Below are positions 36,025 to 47,072 of a stretch of 64,000 nt of DNA, in pieces. Position numbers and translations under genes: made by a program. The notes below the pieces were generated by a model. The model did not search any database and was not told the origin of the DNA. It worked only from the letters and a program-made list of their open reading frames with translations. Location of the stretch: assembly GCF_000695685.1 (NCBI RefSeq), contig NZ_JFFR01000009.1, forward strand, positions 62,001 through 126,000, given 5' to 3'. Origin of the DNA: Vibrio fortis (lineage in GTDB: Bacteria > Pseudomonadota > Gammaproteobacteria > Enterobacterales > Vibrionaceae). The number at the start of each line of letters is the position of its first letter. The first letter of the stretch is position 1.

Positions 36025-36678
36025 ATGAACACGCAACTTTCCGCAATTGAAGCTCGTATTATTGGTTGTTTAATTGAAAAAGAGGTGACAACCCCTGATC
36101 ACTATCCTCTTACTCTCAATAGCTTAACAACCGCGTGTAACCAAAAAAGCAATCGTGAGCCTGTTTTATCCTTGTCTGAGTCAGATGTACTTGACGCCGT
36201 TGATGGGCTTATTTCACGCCGTTTGGTGAGCGATGAAAGTGGCTTTAACAGCCGTGTGAGTAAGTACCAACATCGTTTCTGTAATACCGAGTTTGGCGAC
36301 CTGCAATTTACCGAGCAAGAGCGTGCAATTATCTGCTGCATGTTACTGCGTGGAGCACAAACTCCTGGTGAATTAAGAACGCGTACAGGTCGTTTGGCTA
36401 ACTTCACAGACGTAAAAGAGGTAGAAGCGGTTCTAGACAAGTTAGCCGCTCGTGAAGAGGGCGCTCTCGTGGTTAAGCTACCTCGTGAAGCTGGTAAGCG
36501 TGAGTCTCGTTATCAGCACCTGTTAAGTGGTGAAGTAGATGTGGAAGCATTGGCATCTGCGGCGCCAGCGATGACATCGGGTTCTGGTAATGAGCGTGTA
36601 GAAGCTCTTGAGGTCGAAGTTGAGAACTTGAAAAAAGAGCTAGCAGAGCTAAAAGCTCTGGTTGAATCTCTGATTTAG
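36025..36678 (+). CDS. yceH: YceH-family DUF480 protein
   Basis: 217 residues from the ATG at 36025, which has AAAGGAAAA just upstream; the frame is open 12 codons earlier without a ribosome site. Two tandem winged-helix domains ([38 protein letters not shown], and the second repeat [13 protein letters not shown]) define the UPF0502/DUF480 family, followed by a short C-terminal coiled coil ([20 protein letters not shown]). Probably DNA-binding or a scaffold; function not established. Its TAG is immediately followed by the ATG of a GIY-YIG gene. Confidence 0.93.
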   Translation: MNTQLSAIEARIIGCLIEKEVTTPDHYPLTLNSLTTACNQKSNREPVLSLSESDVLDAVDGLISRRLVSDESGFNSRVSKYQHRFCNTEFGDLQFTEQERAIICCMLLRGAQTPGELRTRTGRLANFTDVKEVEAVLDKLAAREEGALVVKLPREAGKRESRYQHLLSGEVDVEALASAAPAMTSGSGNERVEALEVEVENLKKELAELKALVESLI

Positions 36679-37002
36679 ATGACAGACCAAAAATCAGATG
36701 CGGATTGGGTTGTGTACCTGATCCGCACTCGTCATAACGCCCTTTATTGTGGTATCACTAACAATCTGACTCGGCGCTTTGAGCTGCATCAGCAAGGCAA
36801 AGGGGCGAAGGCTTTGAAAGGTAAAGGCCCTTTATCATTGGAATGGAGCCATATTGTCGATTCGAAAAGTCATGCGCTTCGAATCGAATACGCCATAAAA
36901 CAACTCTCTAAGCCGCGTAAAGAGTCTCTTGTTAAAGAACAGCTATACGTCGATATTCAGGATGATAAAGTTGTTTATTTTGAACCAATGTTCAACTCTT
37001 AG
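36679..37002 (+). CDS. GIY-YIG domain protein (YhbQ-like)
   Basis: 107 residues. A single GIY-YIG nuclease fold: WVVYLIRTRHNALYCGITNNLTRR carries the motif in the form VYL-10-YCGIT, with Arg in NLTRRFELHQQGKGAKALKG and a Glu in LRIEYAIKQL. Family members are small putative endonucleases of unknown target (UPF0213). Starts directly after the yceH stop, so co-transcribed with it. Confidence 0.92.
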   Translation: MTDQKSDADWVVYLIRTRHNALYCGITNNLTRRFELHQQGKGAKALKGKGPLSLEWSHIVDSKSHALRIEYAIKQLSKPRKESLVKEQLYVDIQDDKVVYFEPMFNS

Positions 37003-37230
37003 TTGATTCCCTTTGACAGTGGCTTAATTTTCTCTTTATTACTTGGGTGAATGTGTTTCTGGTTGACTCTGAACCCCTTTTATCATTTTAAAACCAAGTT
37101 CATAATTTTTAATGGGAATGATGTTCCAATTATTGTTTGAGCCTATCATTTTTCACGGTTGTCCTACATAATATATAAAAAGTCATACAACGATATGACA
37201 TCAGGCTAGGTAAAAAATGAGCCAAAGTAG

Positions 37231-38345
<1,115 letters not shown>

Positions 38346-38346
<1 letters not shown>

Positions 38347-40928
38347 TGAAGAAAAGCTACGCTAACACGCCACGTAATACACTCGCGAAACTCATCACTC
38401 GAATTATTATTCTGGTGATTGGTGTGATGGCAATTGGTGTGTTGATTCATAACTATGAAACCAGCAGTAGCATTGTAAAACAAGAAACCAAACGAACGGT
38501 TCAGCAAACATCGAGTTTGATACAGAACATGTTTGATTACCGCTTGTCGGTACTTCAAATCCATCAAGATAGCAGCTCACACAGTACTATGCTCAAAGAG
38601 TACTTCGCGAGTGGGGACAAAGAGGAACTGAGCTACTTCTTCTTTGGTGTTGACCAACGAGAGCCCAACCACGCACCAGATATGCGCTTTGTCACCACGC
38701 ATGATGGTGTGTCTTGGGATGATGGTAATGGTCAATTCTATGGCTTTGATGAGAGCAGCTTAGAATACATGTCCACCCAGGTTGCGTTCAGCAGCAATTG
38801 GCACTTCCTCGAACTAGACACAGAAATTGGCAAGCGCCACCTGTTGGCACGCAAAACCCCTATCGTCGATAACAAAACGGGCGAAGTGCTCGGACAGCTC
38901 TACATCACTATTGTATTGGACAATAATTTCTCGCTAGCTGAGTCCATTCAGCAAGGCAGTAACTGCGAGAATATAGTCATAGAAGCGCACGGCGATCCTG
39001 TCACCTCGACATTCAGTGGTGACGAAACTTACTCGCTTGAAGACGTCCTCTCTTATCGAGTTCATGAACCGCTTCCTGAGCACTTCGTTACTATTGCTCG
39101 AATTAAGATCAACTCGGTCGATACACCTCTCACGATTCGTGCCGTACAGAAAAACAATAATTTTATTGCGCTCGAAGAAAACTATGAACGTGCTATTGCG
39201 GCTGTGATTATTGTTTTGATTGTTATGTCATTCTTCGCAAGAGGCTGGATCCACAAGCGTGTCTCTAAAGAGCTGAATAAACTGATGGAATTCACTCGTT
39301 CAGCGAGTGACAACCATGAGGCACATAAGTTTGATGGCTCGAGTATCTATGAGTTTCACCATATTGGTTGCACCTTAGAAGATACGTTTGAACGCCTTGC
39401 GGAACAGAGCCAGAAATTCCAAGACCTATTTAACTTTGCGCATTCTCCGATTTTGGTTTGGTCGGAAAATGGTGCTCTGATTCAGATGAACCCAGCCGCT
39501 CGTATGGCAATGTTTGCGGATGACGACTTCAAAGGTGTGCTCGCCAAAGAGTTCGAGAAGAAGATGCAACCCAATGTGTTGATGGTTCTTCAAGGAGCTA
39601 AGCTCACCGGTATCAACGTACCTATCGGTGACAAGGTATTCCGTTGGAATATGTCTGCGATACGCGTCGAGCATGGTATTACCGGTGTGGTTGTACAAGG
39701 CCAAGACATTACCAAGCTGGTGGAGGCAGAACAACAAGCTGATCGCGCCCGCGAGGAAGCGGAGCACCTAGCCAACGTTCGCGCGGATTTCTTAGCTAAA
39801 ATGAGCCACGAAATTAGAACGCCACTTAATGGTATTTTAGGTGTGTCGCAACTTCTAAAACGCTCTATGACCAGTGAGGGCAATAGAGAGAAAGTCGATG
39901 TTTTGGTTAACAGTGCCGAACATCTTCTTGCCGTGCTCAATGACATTCTAGATTTTTCTAAGATCGAGCAGGGCCAGTTTAATATCCAGAAAAAAGAGTT
40001 CCGCCTTTCAGAGCTTATCAATACGTTAGATAGCATCTACAAGCCGCTCTGTGTTGAGAAATCGATCAGCTTTGATATCGACAGTCGATTGCCTGAAGAG
40101 CTTGAGATCTACACCGATCAAATCCGCTTAAATCAGATCATGTTTAATCTACTGAGCAATGCTCTGAAGTTCACCCATTCGGGAGGAGTGTCGGTCTCGT
40201 TTGACTTAGAAACCACTATTAATACCAATCAAGCAGGCTTAATTATCACCGTCAAAGACAGTGGCATCGGTATCGAGCCTGAGAAGTTAGATGCGGTGTT
40301 TGAACCTTTTGTTCAAGCTGAGGAAACCACGACACGTGAATATGGCGGTACTGGGCTAGGGTTAGCTATTGTTAAGAACTTAGTGGATATGCTTGAAGGC
40401 GATATTAGAGTTAGAAGTCGCAAAGACGCCGGATCTGAGTTTGTTATTGATATCCCAGTCATCTATCGAACTGAACCGGTAACTGGATCTAAGTTGGATG
40501 AATCTATCGCGCCAAGAGACTTGTTTGATAAATCATTGAGGGTACTGTTGGTTGAAGACAATCATACCAATGCTTTCATCGCCCAAGCGTTCTGCAAAAA
40601 ATATGGAATGTCGGTAACGTGGGCCAAAGATGGCTTGGAAGCCATGGCCTATGCCGAACTTCAACCGTATGACCTTATTTTAATGGATAACCAACTTCCA
40701 AACTTGGGCGGGGTAGAGACTACGATTAAGCTCAGAGAAGATCTGCATTTACAAACCCCAATCTATGCTTGTACGGCGGATGCACAGATTTCGACTCGTG
40801 ATCGCTTCATGGAAGCAGGGGCGAATTACGTGATTGTGAAGCCGATAAAAGAAGAGTCATTACATCGCGCGTTTATTCATTTCAAAGAGCATTACCAATC
40901 TGCCGAACCTCTCGTTGGCAACGAATAG
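38346..40928 (+). CDS. luxQ: autoinducer-2 sensor kinase/phosphatase LuxQ
   Basis: 860 residues, one more than V. harveyi LuxQ as I recall it. Membrane helix at about 13-33, a tandem PAS-like periplasmic domain to about 280, second helix at about 282-300, a cytoplasmic PAS at about 355-465, HisKA with His 488 (KMSHEIRTPLNG), HATPase (NLLSNALKF, DSGIGIEPEKL, YGGTGLGLAIVKNL) and a receiver with Asp 781 (LILMDNQLP). Without autoinducer-2 it autophosphorylates and feeds LuxU and LuxO; with ligand it acts as a phosphatase. luxU and luxO are outside the window, but two LuxO-dependent qrr genes lie within it. Confidence 0.97.
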
Positions 40929-40941
40929 AATCAGTTAGAAA

Positions 40942-40970
40942 TAAGAAAGGCGCATCATGCGCCTTTCTTA
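40942..40970. terminator. bidirectional terminator of luxPQ and the PilZ gene
   Basis: Perfect 13-bp stem TAAGAAAGGCGCA (40942-40954) / TGCGCCTTTCTTA (40958-40970) with loop TCA, between convergent genes. Confidence 0.85.
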
Positions 40971-40981
40971 TTGATATTGTG

Positions 40982-41641
40982 TTAGAGGTTACCTGTGTTG
41001 AAAGCCAGTTCGAGTAGCAACTTTTTCAGATCTTCGTCTAGCTCAAGGTGCTCTGGGAATTGAATGCCAAGAAGCCAACCTTGACCATACCTCTTTTTAC
41101 TCACCACTTTATAGGCCAGATCACTTGGCAGATGTTCATCTAATATCGATGACACCTTAATCTTCATACCAATATCAATGTCTGACTGCTGAGATAAGAA
41201 CACGCCACAACCGGAAATTGAAAAATCGATCAGAGTAGCATCAAGAGTCAAAGTATCGAACGAGACTTCACTGCTGAGGTTTATTTTGTAGCGCTCATGT
41301 TCGCGAATAGGCTTAGTCGCGAAGTTAGATGGCGGTCTTAGAAAGATCAGGTGGGCTGGCTGAGTGATATGAGAAAGAACACTCGTCTTAAACGCGACGA
41401 TATGGCCTAACTCGGTGTCGGTGATAGCTCGAATAATAATATCGACATTATTTAGCTTTCTGAGGGTCAGAGCTTCGGTCGACTTTTGAGATAACTCAAG
41501 CACCAAATATTGATCTTCCTTGTGACCAATATAGAGCGTACTCACTTGGATAGAATCTTGTGGGCCAAATTCAAGAACACCTGCTGTACGCGTTCCTGGT
41601 TTCAGATATCTAAACAGTTCTTGGTTATTATCTTTTGGCAT
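40982..41641 (-). CDS. PilZ-domain c-di-GMP receptor
   Basis: 219 residues: an N-terminal YcgR-N-like beta domain (about 1-105) and a C-terminal PilZ domain. Both c-di-GMP motifs are present: RxxxR as REHERYKINL and D/NxSxxG as DFSISGCG. In V. cholerae the gene after luxQ is also a PilZ gene (plzE), so the neighbourhood is conserved, judged from memory. Expected to alter motility or surface attachment on binding c-di-GMP. Convergent with luxQ and sharing its terminator. Confidence 0.93.
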   Translation of the reverse strand: MPKDNNQELFRYLKPGTRTAGVLEFGPQDSIQVSTLYIGHKEDQYLVLELSQKSTEALTLRKLNNVDIIIRAITDTELGHIVAFKTSVLSHITQPAHLIFLRPPSNFATKPIREHERYKINLSSEVSFDTLTLDATLIDFSISGCGVFLSQQSDIDIGMKIKVSSILDEHLPSDLAYKVVSKKRYGQGWLLGIQFPEHLELDEDLKKLLLELAFNTGNL

Positions 41642-41889
41642 ATTTCCGTATAAGCAGTGTAAAACAAGTGTTGAAACAATATAACGCCCTGATCGTGTTA
41701 TGTCATCAGTTTCATTACGCTAATTAATGGAAAATAGAAGCCAACAAATCACGTTTTATGGTCTGATGAGTAAATAGGCAAGCTTTTGAAAATAGAGTTG
41801 ATTTTATTGTTCGCGGACGAGCTACAGCCTTGCAGTCACGCGCAAACTCGATACACTGCTACAGAACGATATTAATGGAGATAAGAGAA

Positions 41890-42234
41890 ATGGAACTATC
41901 AACTTTTTTGGCTAAACTAGACAACGAGCCAGAAAGCGTTCAGTTTGAAGATACAATGCAAGTAATTGAAAATGGCTACGTGTTCATCGAAAGTGAATTT
42001 GCCAACGGAGATGTCGTGAATGCAGCAGGGCAAAACAACGGATCGTGCAAAATCTTTGCGTTTGGCCAATTGGAAGGGCTATCTGAGCAGCAAACCTTGA
42101 CCTGCTTTGGCCAATACTACCGTCACGATGTTCTTGAGTTTCCAGAAAACGATGATCACCAAAACATTCGTAACTTCATTAAGCACGGTTGGCAGGGCGT
42201 TCGTTTCTCAGCGCCGGCACTGGCTAAAAAATAG
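41890..42234 (+). CDS. HopJ-type family protein
   Basis: 114 residues from the ATG at 41890, preceded by GGAGATAAGAG; ATGs 5 and 20 codons earlier are less likely. The sequence FEDTMQVIENGYVF...NAAGQNNGSCKIFAFGQL...CFGQYYRHDVLEFP is the HopJ signature. HopJ was named from a plant-pathogen effector, but the family is common in free-living marine gammaproteobacteria, where it is more likely a cytosolic housekeeping or stress protein; there is no secretion signal or type III context here. Confidence 0.88.
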   Translation: MELSTFLAKLDNEPESVQFEDTMQVIENGYVFIESEFANGDVVNAAGQNNGSCKIFAFGQLEGLSEQQTLTCFGQYYRHDVLEFPENDDHQNIRNFIKHGWQGVRFSAPALAKK

Positions 42235-42260
42235 TAACTTACTATTCTACTGAGACAAAC

Positions 42261-42289
42261 AACAAGAGGGTACTTTGAGCCCTCTTGTT
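42261..42289. terminator. hairpin between convergent genes
   Basis: 10-bp stem AACAAGAGGG / CCCTCTTGTT, loop TACTTTGAG. T tract better on the minus strand (TTGTTTG). Confidence 0.65.
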
Positions 42290-42308
42290 ATATAAGCAAT
42301 GCTTGATG

Positions 42309-42617
42309 CTATTCGATAGGCAATGCAGAAAGGCACTTGCGACACATACATAAGCCTTGCTTCGGCACACTGCTAGTATCTCTCTTCTCTAGTTCAAAAC
42401 ACCAACACGTTTCCTTACCGGCACTAATGTCGCATTGTGCGGGCTTGCTGCACTGAGGACATTCGTGAGTTGCCCCTTCCGCAGAAAGGTTTTGCATCAC
42501 TTGCTCTCTTTGCTCATCGGAAAGATTCTTCCAACCGATGATCTCATTCATTGTGCGATGGCAGCCTCCGCAAATACCGCCATTATTCTTACAAGCCGCG
42601 ATACAAGGTGTTTTCAT
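42309..42617 (-). CDS. DUF1289 and cysteine-rich CWC protein
   Basis: 102 residues from ATG 42617 (AGGAATCG upstream). Residues about 3-45 are DUF1289: CIAACKNNGGICGGCHRTMNE then WKNLSDEQREQV, with four Cys likely binding a metal. Residues 48-95 carry a second cysteine group (CPQCSKPAQCDISAGKETCWCFE and CMCRKCL) of the CWC type. A two-zinc-site or Fe-S protein of unknown function; such fusions are typical in Vibrio. Divergent from the YegD gene 136 bases away. Confidence 0.85.
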   Translation of the reverse strand: MKTPCIAACKNNGGICGGCHRTMNEIIGWKNLSDEQREQVMQNLSAEGATHECPQCSKPAQCDISAGKETCWCFELEKRDTSSVPKQGLCMCRKCLSALPIE

Positions 42618-42753
42618 TTTTCGATTCCTGAAGCATTTGCGTGGCAATGTAACATACTGAGCATAGATGTTAAGAATAGTTCTGTTTGACCTAGCGATTT
42701 ACAGGTAATTCAGGTAGCATCTCGCCCCTTTTCTAGCTTGGGGGATATGATTG

Positions 42754-44106
42754 ATGTTCATCGGATTTGACTATGGAACGGCAAACTGCTCAGTTGCAGC
42801 AATGATAGAAGGGGGGCCTCGCCTTCTGCCTCTTGAAGGTGATAACCACTATATTCCCTCAACGGTTTTTGCTCCAACACGTGAGAGTGTCTCTGAACAC
42901 TTGTTCCGTCACCTAAACATCAAACCAAGTGATGCTATTGGCGAGCAAGTGCTGCGTCGTGCAATTGCGGCGAACCGAGAAGAGAGCATCGATCTAGTGC
43001 CAGAAGACATGGCGTTTGGTCAGGCTGCTCTCGATTTGTATCTTGAAGACCCACGAGACGTTTATTACGTAAAGTCACCGAAGTCATTCTTGGGTGCTAG
43101 CGGCTTACATGATGTCCAAGTGAGTTTCTTTGAGGACTTGGTGTGCGCCATGATGGCGAACATTAAACAGCAAGCTGAACGCTCTACACAGTGTGCGATT
43201 GAACAAGCGGTTATCGGCCGTCCAATCAACTTTCATGGCCGTGGTGGCGAAGAGGCGAACCAACAAGCTGAACGTATTCTGACTCGAGCGGCTACGCGTG
43301 CGGGCTTCTCAGATATCGCGTTTCAGTTTGAACCCGTGGCAGCCGGGCTTGAATACGAGAGTACGCTTACTCATAACCAAACCGTTCTTGTGGTCGATAT
43401 TGGTGGTGGTACTACCGACTGTTCACTGCTTGAAATGGGTCCTACATGGGCAGGGAATGCGGATCGAAGTGCAAGCTTGTTGGCTCATAGTGGTCAACGT
43501 GTCGGTGGTAATGACTTGGATATCTATCTTGCCTTTAAACGTTTGATGCATCCATTTGGGATGACGAGCAAAAGTATCTCTGGGATCGATATGCCATTGA
43601 CGCAGTTCTGGAACCCAATTGCTATTAACAATGTTGAGGCTCAGAAGAACTTCTATTCTCGAGAAAATCTCTCTGCTTTGAAATTGTTGCGTAAAGAGGC
43701 GGCTGAACCAGCAAAGCTTGATAGATTAATGCGCGTATATCACGACACCTTGGGCTACAGCATTGTAAGGCGTGCCGAAGAAGCAAAGATTGCCCTTGCC
43801 GACAGCAGTGAGTATCGAACTGCGATTCAGGTAGCGTCCGAATTGGTCGAAGTGGATATCTCAGTTGAACAAATGGTTGAAGCCATTGATGCACCAAAAG
43901 CCAAGATGATTGAGTTGGTTAAAGAAGCGATACAACAAGGGCAAAAAACGCCAGATGTCATCTATATGACAGGTGGTTCTGCACGCTCTCCAATTCTTCG
44001 TCAAGCTGTAGAGCAAGCTGTGCCGAATGTACCAATTGTTAGTGGTAACTATTTTGGCTCTGTTACCGCTGGGCTAGCGCGTTGGGCAGAGACCTGCTTT
44101 AAATAA
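42754..44106 (+). CDS. yegD: YegD-like Hsp70-family chaperone
   Basis: 450 residues. The N-terminal actin-like ATPase begins MFIGFDYGTANCSVAAM (phosphate 1), with VLVVDIGGGTTDCSLLEMG (phosphate 2) and GGSARSP (adenosine). There is no C-terminal substrate-binding domain, as in E. coli YegD, so it is an ATPase-only relative of DnaK with unknown client. ATG at 42754 after TTG; GGGGGAT upstream. Its terminator is split by the inserted inverted-repeat element just after the stop. Confidence 0.92.
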   Translation: MFIGFDYGTANCSVAAMIEGGPRLLPLEGDNHYIPSTVFAPTRESVSEHLFRHLNIKPSDAIGEQVLRRAIAANREESIDLVPEDMAFGQAALDLYLEDPRDVYYVKSPKSFLGASGLHDVQVSFFEDLVCAMMANIKQQAERSTQCAIEQAVIGRPINFHGRGGEEANQQAERILTRAATRAGFSDIAFQFEPVAAGLEYESTLTHNQTVLVVDIGGGTTDCSLLEMGPTWAGNADRSASLLAHSGQRVGGNDLDIYLAFKRLMHPFGMTSKSISGIDMPLTQFWNPIAINNVEAQKNFYSRENLSALKLLRKEAAEPAKLDRLMRVYHDTLGYSIVRRAEEAKIALADSSEYRTAIQVASELVEVDISVEQMVEAIDAPKAKMIELVKEAIQQGQKTPDVIYMTGGSARSPILRQAVEQAVPNVPIVSGNYFGSVTAGLARWAETCFK

Positions 44107-44137
44107 GCGACAAAAAACTAGTCGGATTGAGAGTGAG

Positions 44138-44435
44138 AAAGCAACCTTTACTAGGGCGTGTTGATCTTTCGAGCTGATTTTTGCAGCGAGTTGCTGGGTA
44201 TTTCGACAAGGCAGAGGTTTTGATGTGTGGCTAGCCTACATGAAAAGCCGATAACGCAGTAGAAATGACCAGCAAACGCTGCCCAAAGGGTTCGGCTATA
44301 AGCGTTTTACTCTTTGTTGAGGGGGATTTGCTTAGAATGACTAGGCTACTTCCCCCTCGCCGCGATTAAAACGCTTTTATCTCGAACAAAACTTAACCAC
44401 GAAAGGTCAACACGCCCTAGAGGTTGCTTTTTTTG
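44138..44435 (+). terminator. yegD terminator interrupted by a mobile element
   Basis: The arms AAAGCAACCT (44138-44147) and AGGTTGCTTT (44421-44430) are perfect complements, the second followed by a T run to 44435. With the element and one CTAG removed they form a hairpin with loop TTACTAG. Because the element's own ends also pair, the arms could still be brought together in RNA. Confidence 0.75.
44155..44416. mobile_element. 262-bp non-autonomous inverted-repeat element (MITE-like)
   Basis: Ends are a 17-bp terminal inverted repeat with one mismatch: GGCGTGTTGATCTTTCG on the left, and on the right the complement of CGAAAGGTCAACACGCC. It is flanked by direct CTAG copies at 44151-44154 and 44417-44420. 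No reading frame of use. CTAG duplication is typical of IS5-group elements, so a related transposase elsewhere in the genome probably moved it; that is inference. The insertion point is the loop of the yegD terminator. Confidence 0.8.
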
Positions 44436-44875
44436 TATCTGCATCATATCGCTTCTGGTTCAGATTCTAACGCAGCAGTTGTTTTCGATTGATATGGTGA
44501 ACTAATAAATTACACGCCGCTAAAAAATTCGGCATGTTACATAATGTTGCGAAATGTTTCTTGGTAGAAAGTGAGATTGACGGGGTAAAAGTCTGTGTGA
44601 ATCTTAATTCGATATAAATGGGTTTTTAGTCGAAAATATATTTTTATAACTATAAATGTTTTTGGTTTTTCTGAGTGGTTTTGTATTTTAACACTTTGTT
44701 TTTAATTGTTATTTTGTTTTCTATAGTTCCATTTGTTTTATTTTATATATTTTAATGCAACTTTTTTGTCATTCATCGCTTACGGTTGCCTCACTTGTTA
44801 AATGAAGGTAACAACTTCGGTTTCGGCTAGAGGTTGTTAGTGAGTAAACACCCCAAGTTACAAATGGATATGACA
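44436..44875. promoter_or_regulatory. AT-rich upstream region of the porin gene
   Basis: About 440 bases without a gene. The stretch 44630-44770 is very T-rich on the plus strand, a likely binding region for H-NS or ToxR-type regulators and the promoter. A small hairpin TTGTTA/TAACAA lies in the probable leader (44799-44818). No ribosomal or tRNA signal. Confidence 0.5.
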
Positions 44876-45940
44876 ATGAATAAGAAACTTTTAGCGCTTG
44901 CTGTTTCTGGCGCTGTATTTGGTACACAGGCAGTTGCAGTAGAACTTTACAACGAAGACGGCACAACATTCTCTATTGGTGGTCACGTATCTGTTGCTGT
45001 TGGTGACGTAAACAGTGGCGATCGCATTAGCAGTGACGATATCGGTGTTGAAACTGTATCTCCACGTATCAACTTCAACGCAACTCACGATCTAGGCAAC
45101 GGCTTTACAGCTGATGCTAAAGGTGAGTGGGCGCTTAACATGCTTGACGGTGGCGACAATGCATTCTCTACTCGTCTTGGTTACGTTGGTCTAACTCATG
45201 ACGACTTTGGTCGTGCAGCTGTTGGTACTCAGTGGGCACCATACTACAGCGTAGCGGGTGTTGCAGATATGCCAATCGCATTTGCAAACGACTTCATCTA
45301 CGACGATCACGGTAACCTAGGTACAGGTCGTGGTGAAGAGATGGTTAGCTACTCTAACGCACTAGATTTTGGTGATGCTGGTTCATTAGGTCTTGGTGTT
45401 GCATGGCAAGGTCGTAAAGCTGACTCAGTTAAATACAGCGACGCTGTTACTCTAGATAACGAGTACGGCAACCGCGCTCAAGTTGCTTTGAACTACAACA
45501 TTGCTGATTTCTCAGTGAACTACGCATACAACACTGGTGACGTGAACTTTGACGGCATCTCTGGTTCAAAGACTGCAGACTCTAATGTTGTAAGTGCTAC
45601 TTACGGTTCATACGGTTCAGGCCTATACCTTGCTGGTGTTTACGCAATGAACAACTACATGAACAAGACTTCTTTAGGTCCTTTAGAAGAGACAACAGCA
45701 GTTGAACTACTTGCTGCTTACGCACTATCTAACAGTTTAAACCTAAGTGTTAACTACGAAGCGGTTGAAGACGAGAAGCTAAACGCAACTGTGTTCAGCA
45801 CAACTGCTGTACAAGCTGAATACAACTTCACGTCTCAGTTCGTAGGTTTTGCTGGCTACCAGTTCGATCTACAAGGCTCTGGCGTTTACAAAGACAAAGC
45901 TGACGACCAGTGGCTACTTGGTGCTCGTTACTACCTATAA
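44876..45940 (+). CDS. outer-membrane general porin
   Basis: 354 residues from the ATG at 44876; in-frame ATGs at 44864 and 44870 would add a few residues. Signal peptide MNKKLLALAVSGAVFGTQAV, then AVELYNEDGTTFSIGGHV, the usual start of Vibrio OmpU/OmpC-like barrels. Alternating aromatic strands fill the protein and it ends WLLGARYYL with the C-terminal aromatic needed for outer-membrane insertion. Length fits a sixteen-strand trimeric porin. Codon choice is strongly biased (GGT, CGT, AAC), consistent with high expression. Confidence 0.94.
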   Translation: MNKKLLALAVSGAVFGTQAVAVELYNEDGTTFSIGGHVSVAVGDVNSGDRISSDDIGVETVSPRINFNATHDLGNGFTADAKGEWALNMLDGGDNAFSTRLGYVGLTHDDFGRAAVGTQWAPYYSVAGVADMPIAFANDFIYDDHGNLGTGRGEEMVSYSNALDFGDAGSLGLGVAWQGRKADSVKYSDAVTLDNEYGNRAQVALNYNIADFSVNYAYNTGDVNFDGISGSKTADSNVVSATYGSYGSGLYLAGVYAMNNYMNKTSLGPLEETTAVELLAAYALSNSLNLSVNYEAVEDEKLNATVFSTTAVQAEYNFTSQFVGFAGYQFDLQGSGVYKDKADDQWLLGARYYL

Positions 45941-45959
45941 GCCAACCATAATTCAGCAT

Positions 45960-46010
45960 AGTGTTTACTCCCAAGAGTATTACCCCTCTTAGGATACTGT
46001 CCTAAACACT
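45960..46010. other. possible branched RNA structure after the porin stop
   Basis: Outer 8-bp arms AGTGTTTA (45960-45967) and TAAACACT (46003-46010) enclose two small hairpins (AAGAG/CTCTT and AGGA/TCCT). It lies in the porin 3' untranslated region, before the terminator-like hairpin. Confidence 0.35.
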
Positions 46011-46016
46011 TGCTAG

Positions 46017-46046
46017 GCCCCTTCTAATCGAAAGGTTTGAAGGGGC
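46017..46046 (+). terminator. porin terminator
   Basis: Stem GCCCCTT (46017-46023) / AAGGGGC (46040-46046) followed by TGCTTTATTTT. Confidence 0.7.
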
Positions 46047-46198
46047 TGCTTTATTTTGTATCTCAAAAACTTCCACCTTACTCATCCTATTCAGACTGCG
46101 CTAAAGATCAGATATTTGAAACAAGGTGTTAGGTTGTCAAAGATTCTTCATCATTGATCAGTTAAACTCTTTGCTCGATTAATAGTCAGGGACAGACA

Positions 46199-46831
46199 AT
46201 GAGCAACACGCATGTAGAGCAGCAGTGGCAGGACTCCAAAATTACCGCAACACCAAGCAAAGTTCTTTGCGTAGGTCGTAACTATGTTGATCACATTGAA
46301 GAGTTGAACAACGCCATTCCTGAACACATGGTGGTCTTTAATAAGCCTAGTACCTGTGTGACCTCGACCTTAACCTCTTTCCACCAAGAAGCACTCCATT
46401 ATGAAGCGGAGATCTGTTTTATTGTCGAGCAAGGACAATATGTTGCTGTCGGCCTAGGTCTAGATCTTACTAAGCGCGAACTCCAGACTTACCTAAAAGG
46501 GAAGGGTTTACCATGGGAGCGTGCCAAAGCATTTGATGGCTCTGCTGTTCTTAGCCGTTTTGTGTCGCTAGACGGAGTTGACCTGTCAGACCTTCATTTA
46601 GAGCTCTTTATTAACTGTGTTCGAGTTCAGAAAGGCCATGTTTCACAGATGCTTTACCCACCGCAAATTATCCTTGAAGAGTTGAGTTCGTATACCACGC
46701 TGCTTGATGGTGATGTGGTTATGACGGGCACACCAAAAGGTGTGGGTGAGGTTCATCAAGGTGACCTATTCTTGGGCCGATTGAAGTGTGGTGAGCAGAC
46801 TTTGGTCGAGATAGAGTGGGTAGCTAAGTAA
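46199..46831 (+). CDS. fumarylacetoacetate hydrolase family protein
   Basis: 210 residues, the short YcgM-like form. VLCVGRNYVDHIEELNNA near the start, the metal-ligand acid HYEAEICFIVE, and MTGTPKGVGEVHQGD near the end define the FAH fold. Relatives are isomerases, decarboxylases or acylpyruvases; C3-C5 diketo acids are typical substrates. A GGGACAG ribosome site precedes the ATG. No catabolic operon surrounds it, so the substrate remains open. Confidence 0.9.
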   Translation: MSNTHVEQQWQDSKITATPSKVLCVGRNYVDHIEELNNAIPEHMVVFNKPSTCVTSTLTSFHQEALHYEAEICFIVEQGQYVAVGLGLDLTKRELQTYLKGKGLPWERAKAFDGSAVLSRFVSLDGVDLSDLHLELFINCVRVQKGHVSQMLYPPQIILEELSSYTTLLDGDVVMTGTPKGVGEVHQGDLFLGRLKCGEQTLVEIEWVAK

Positions 46832-47072
46832 CGAATTAGCTAAATATACTATCGATTCAGACGACTCAGTTCCCCCGTTGTTTTTAGTCTGCGGATAACA
46901 ATTACCCCTCAAATATAGCTATCTTTAAGTTGGATTAGCGAATTACGTTGATGAGTTGTGTTGCTTTGGTTTTTTATTCGTTAAATAGCCAAGGTTTCAA
47001 CTGATTGCATCTAGTGAAAAGTGTTTGATTGATATAAAATCCGCCGTCTTTTTTATATCAACGCACAATCTA

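Noticed and set aside
39590..40036. 148-codon reverse frame inside luxQ
   Set aside because: Shadow of the histidine kinase domain; similar shadows occur in other kinase genes.
44826..44850. Similarity of the porin leader (GTTGTTAGTGA) to the Qrr pairing region
   Set aside because: It is identity in the same sense rather than complementarity, and only 11 bases, so it does not indicate a Qrr target; probably chance.
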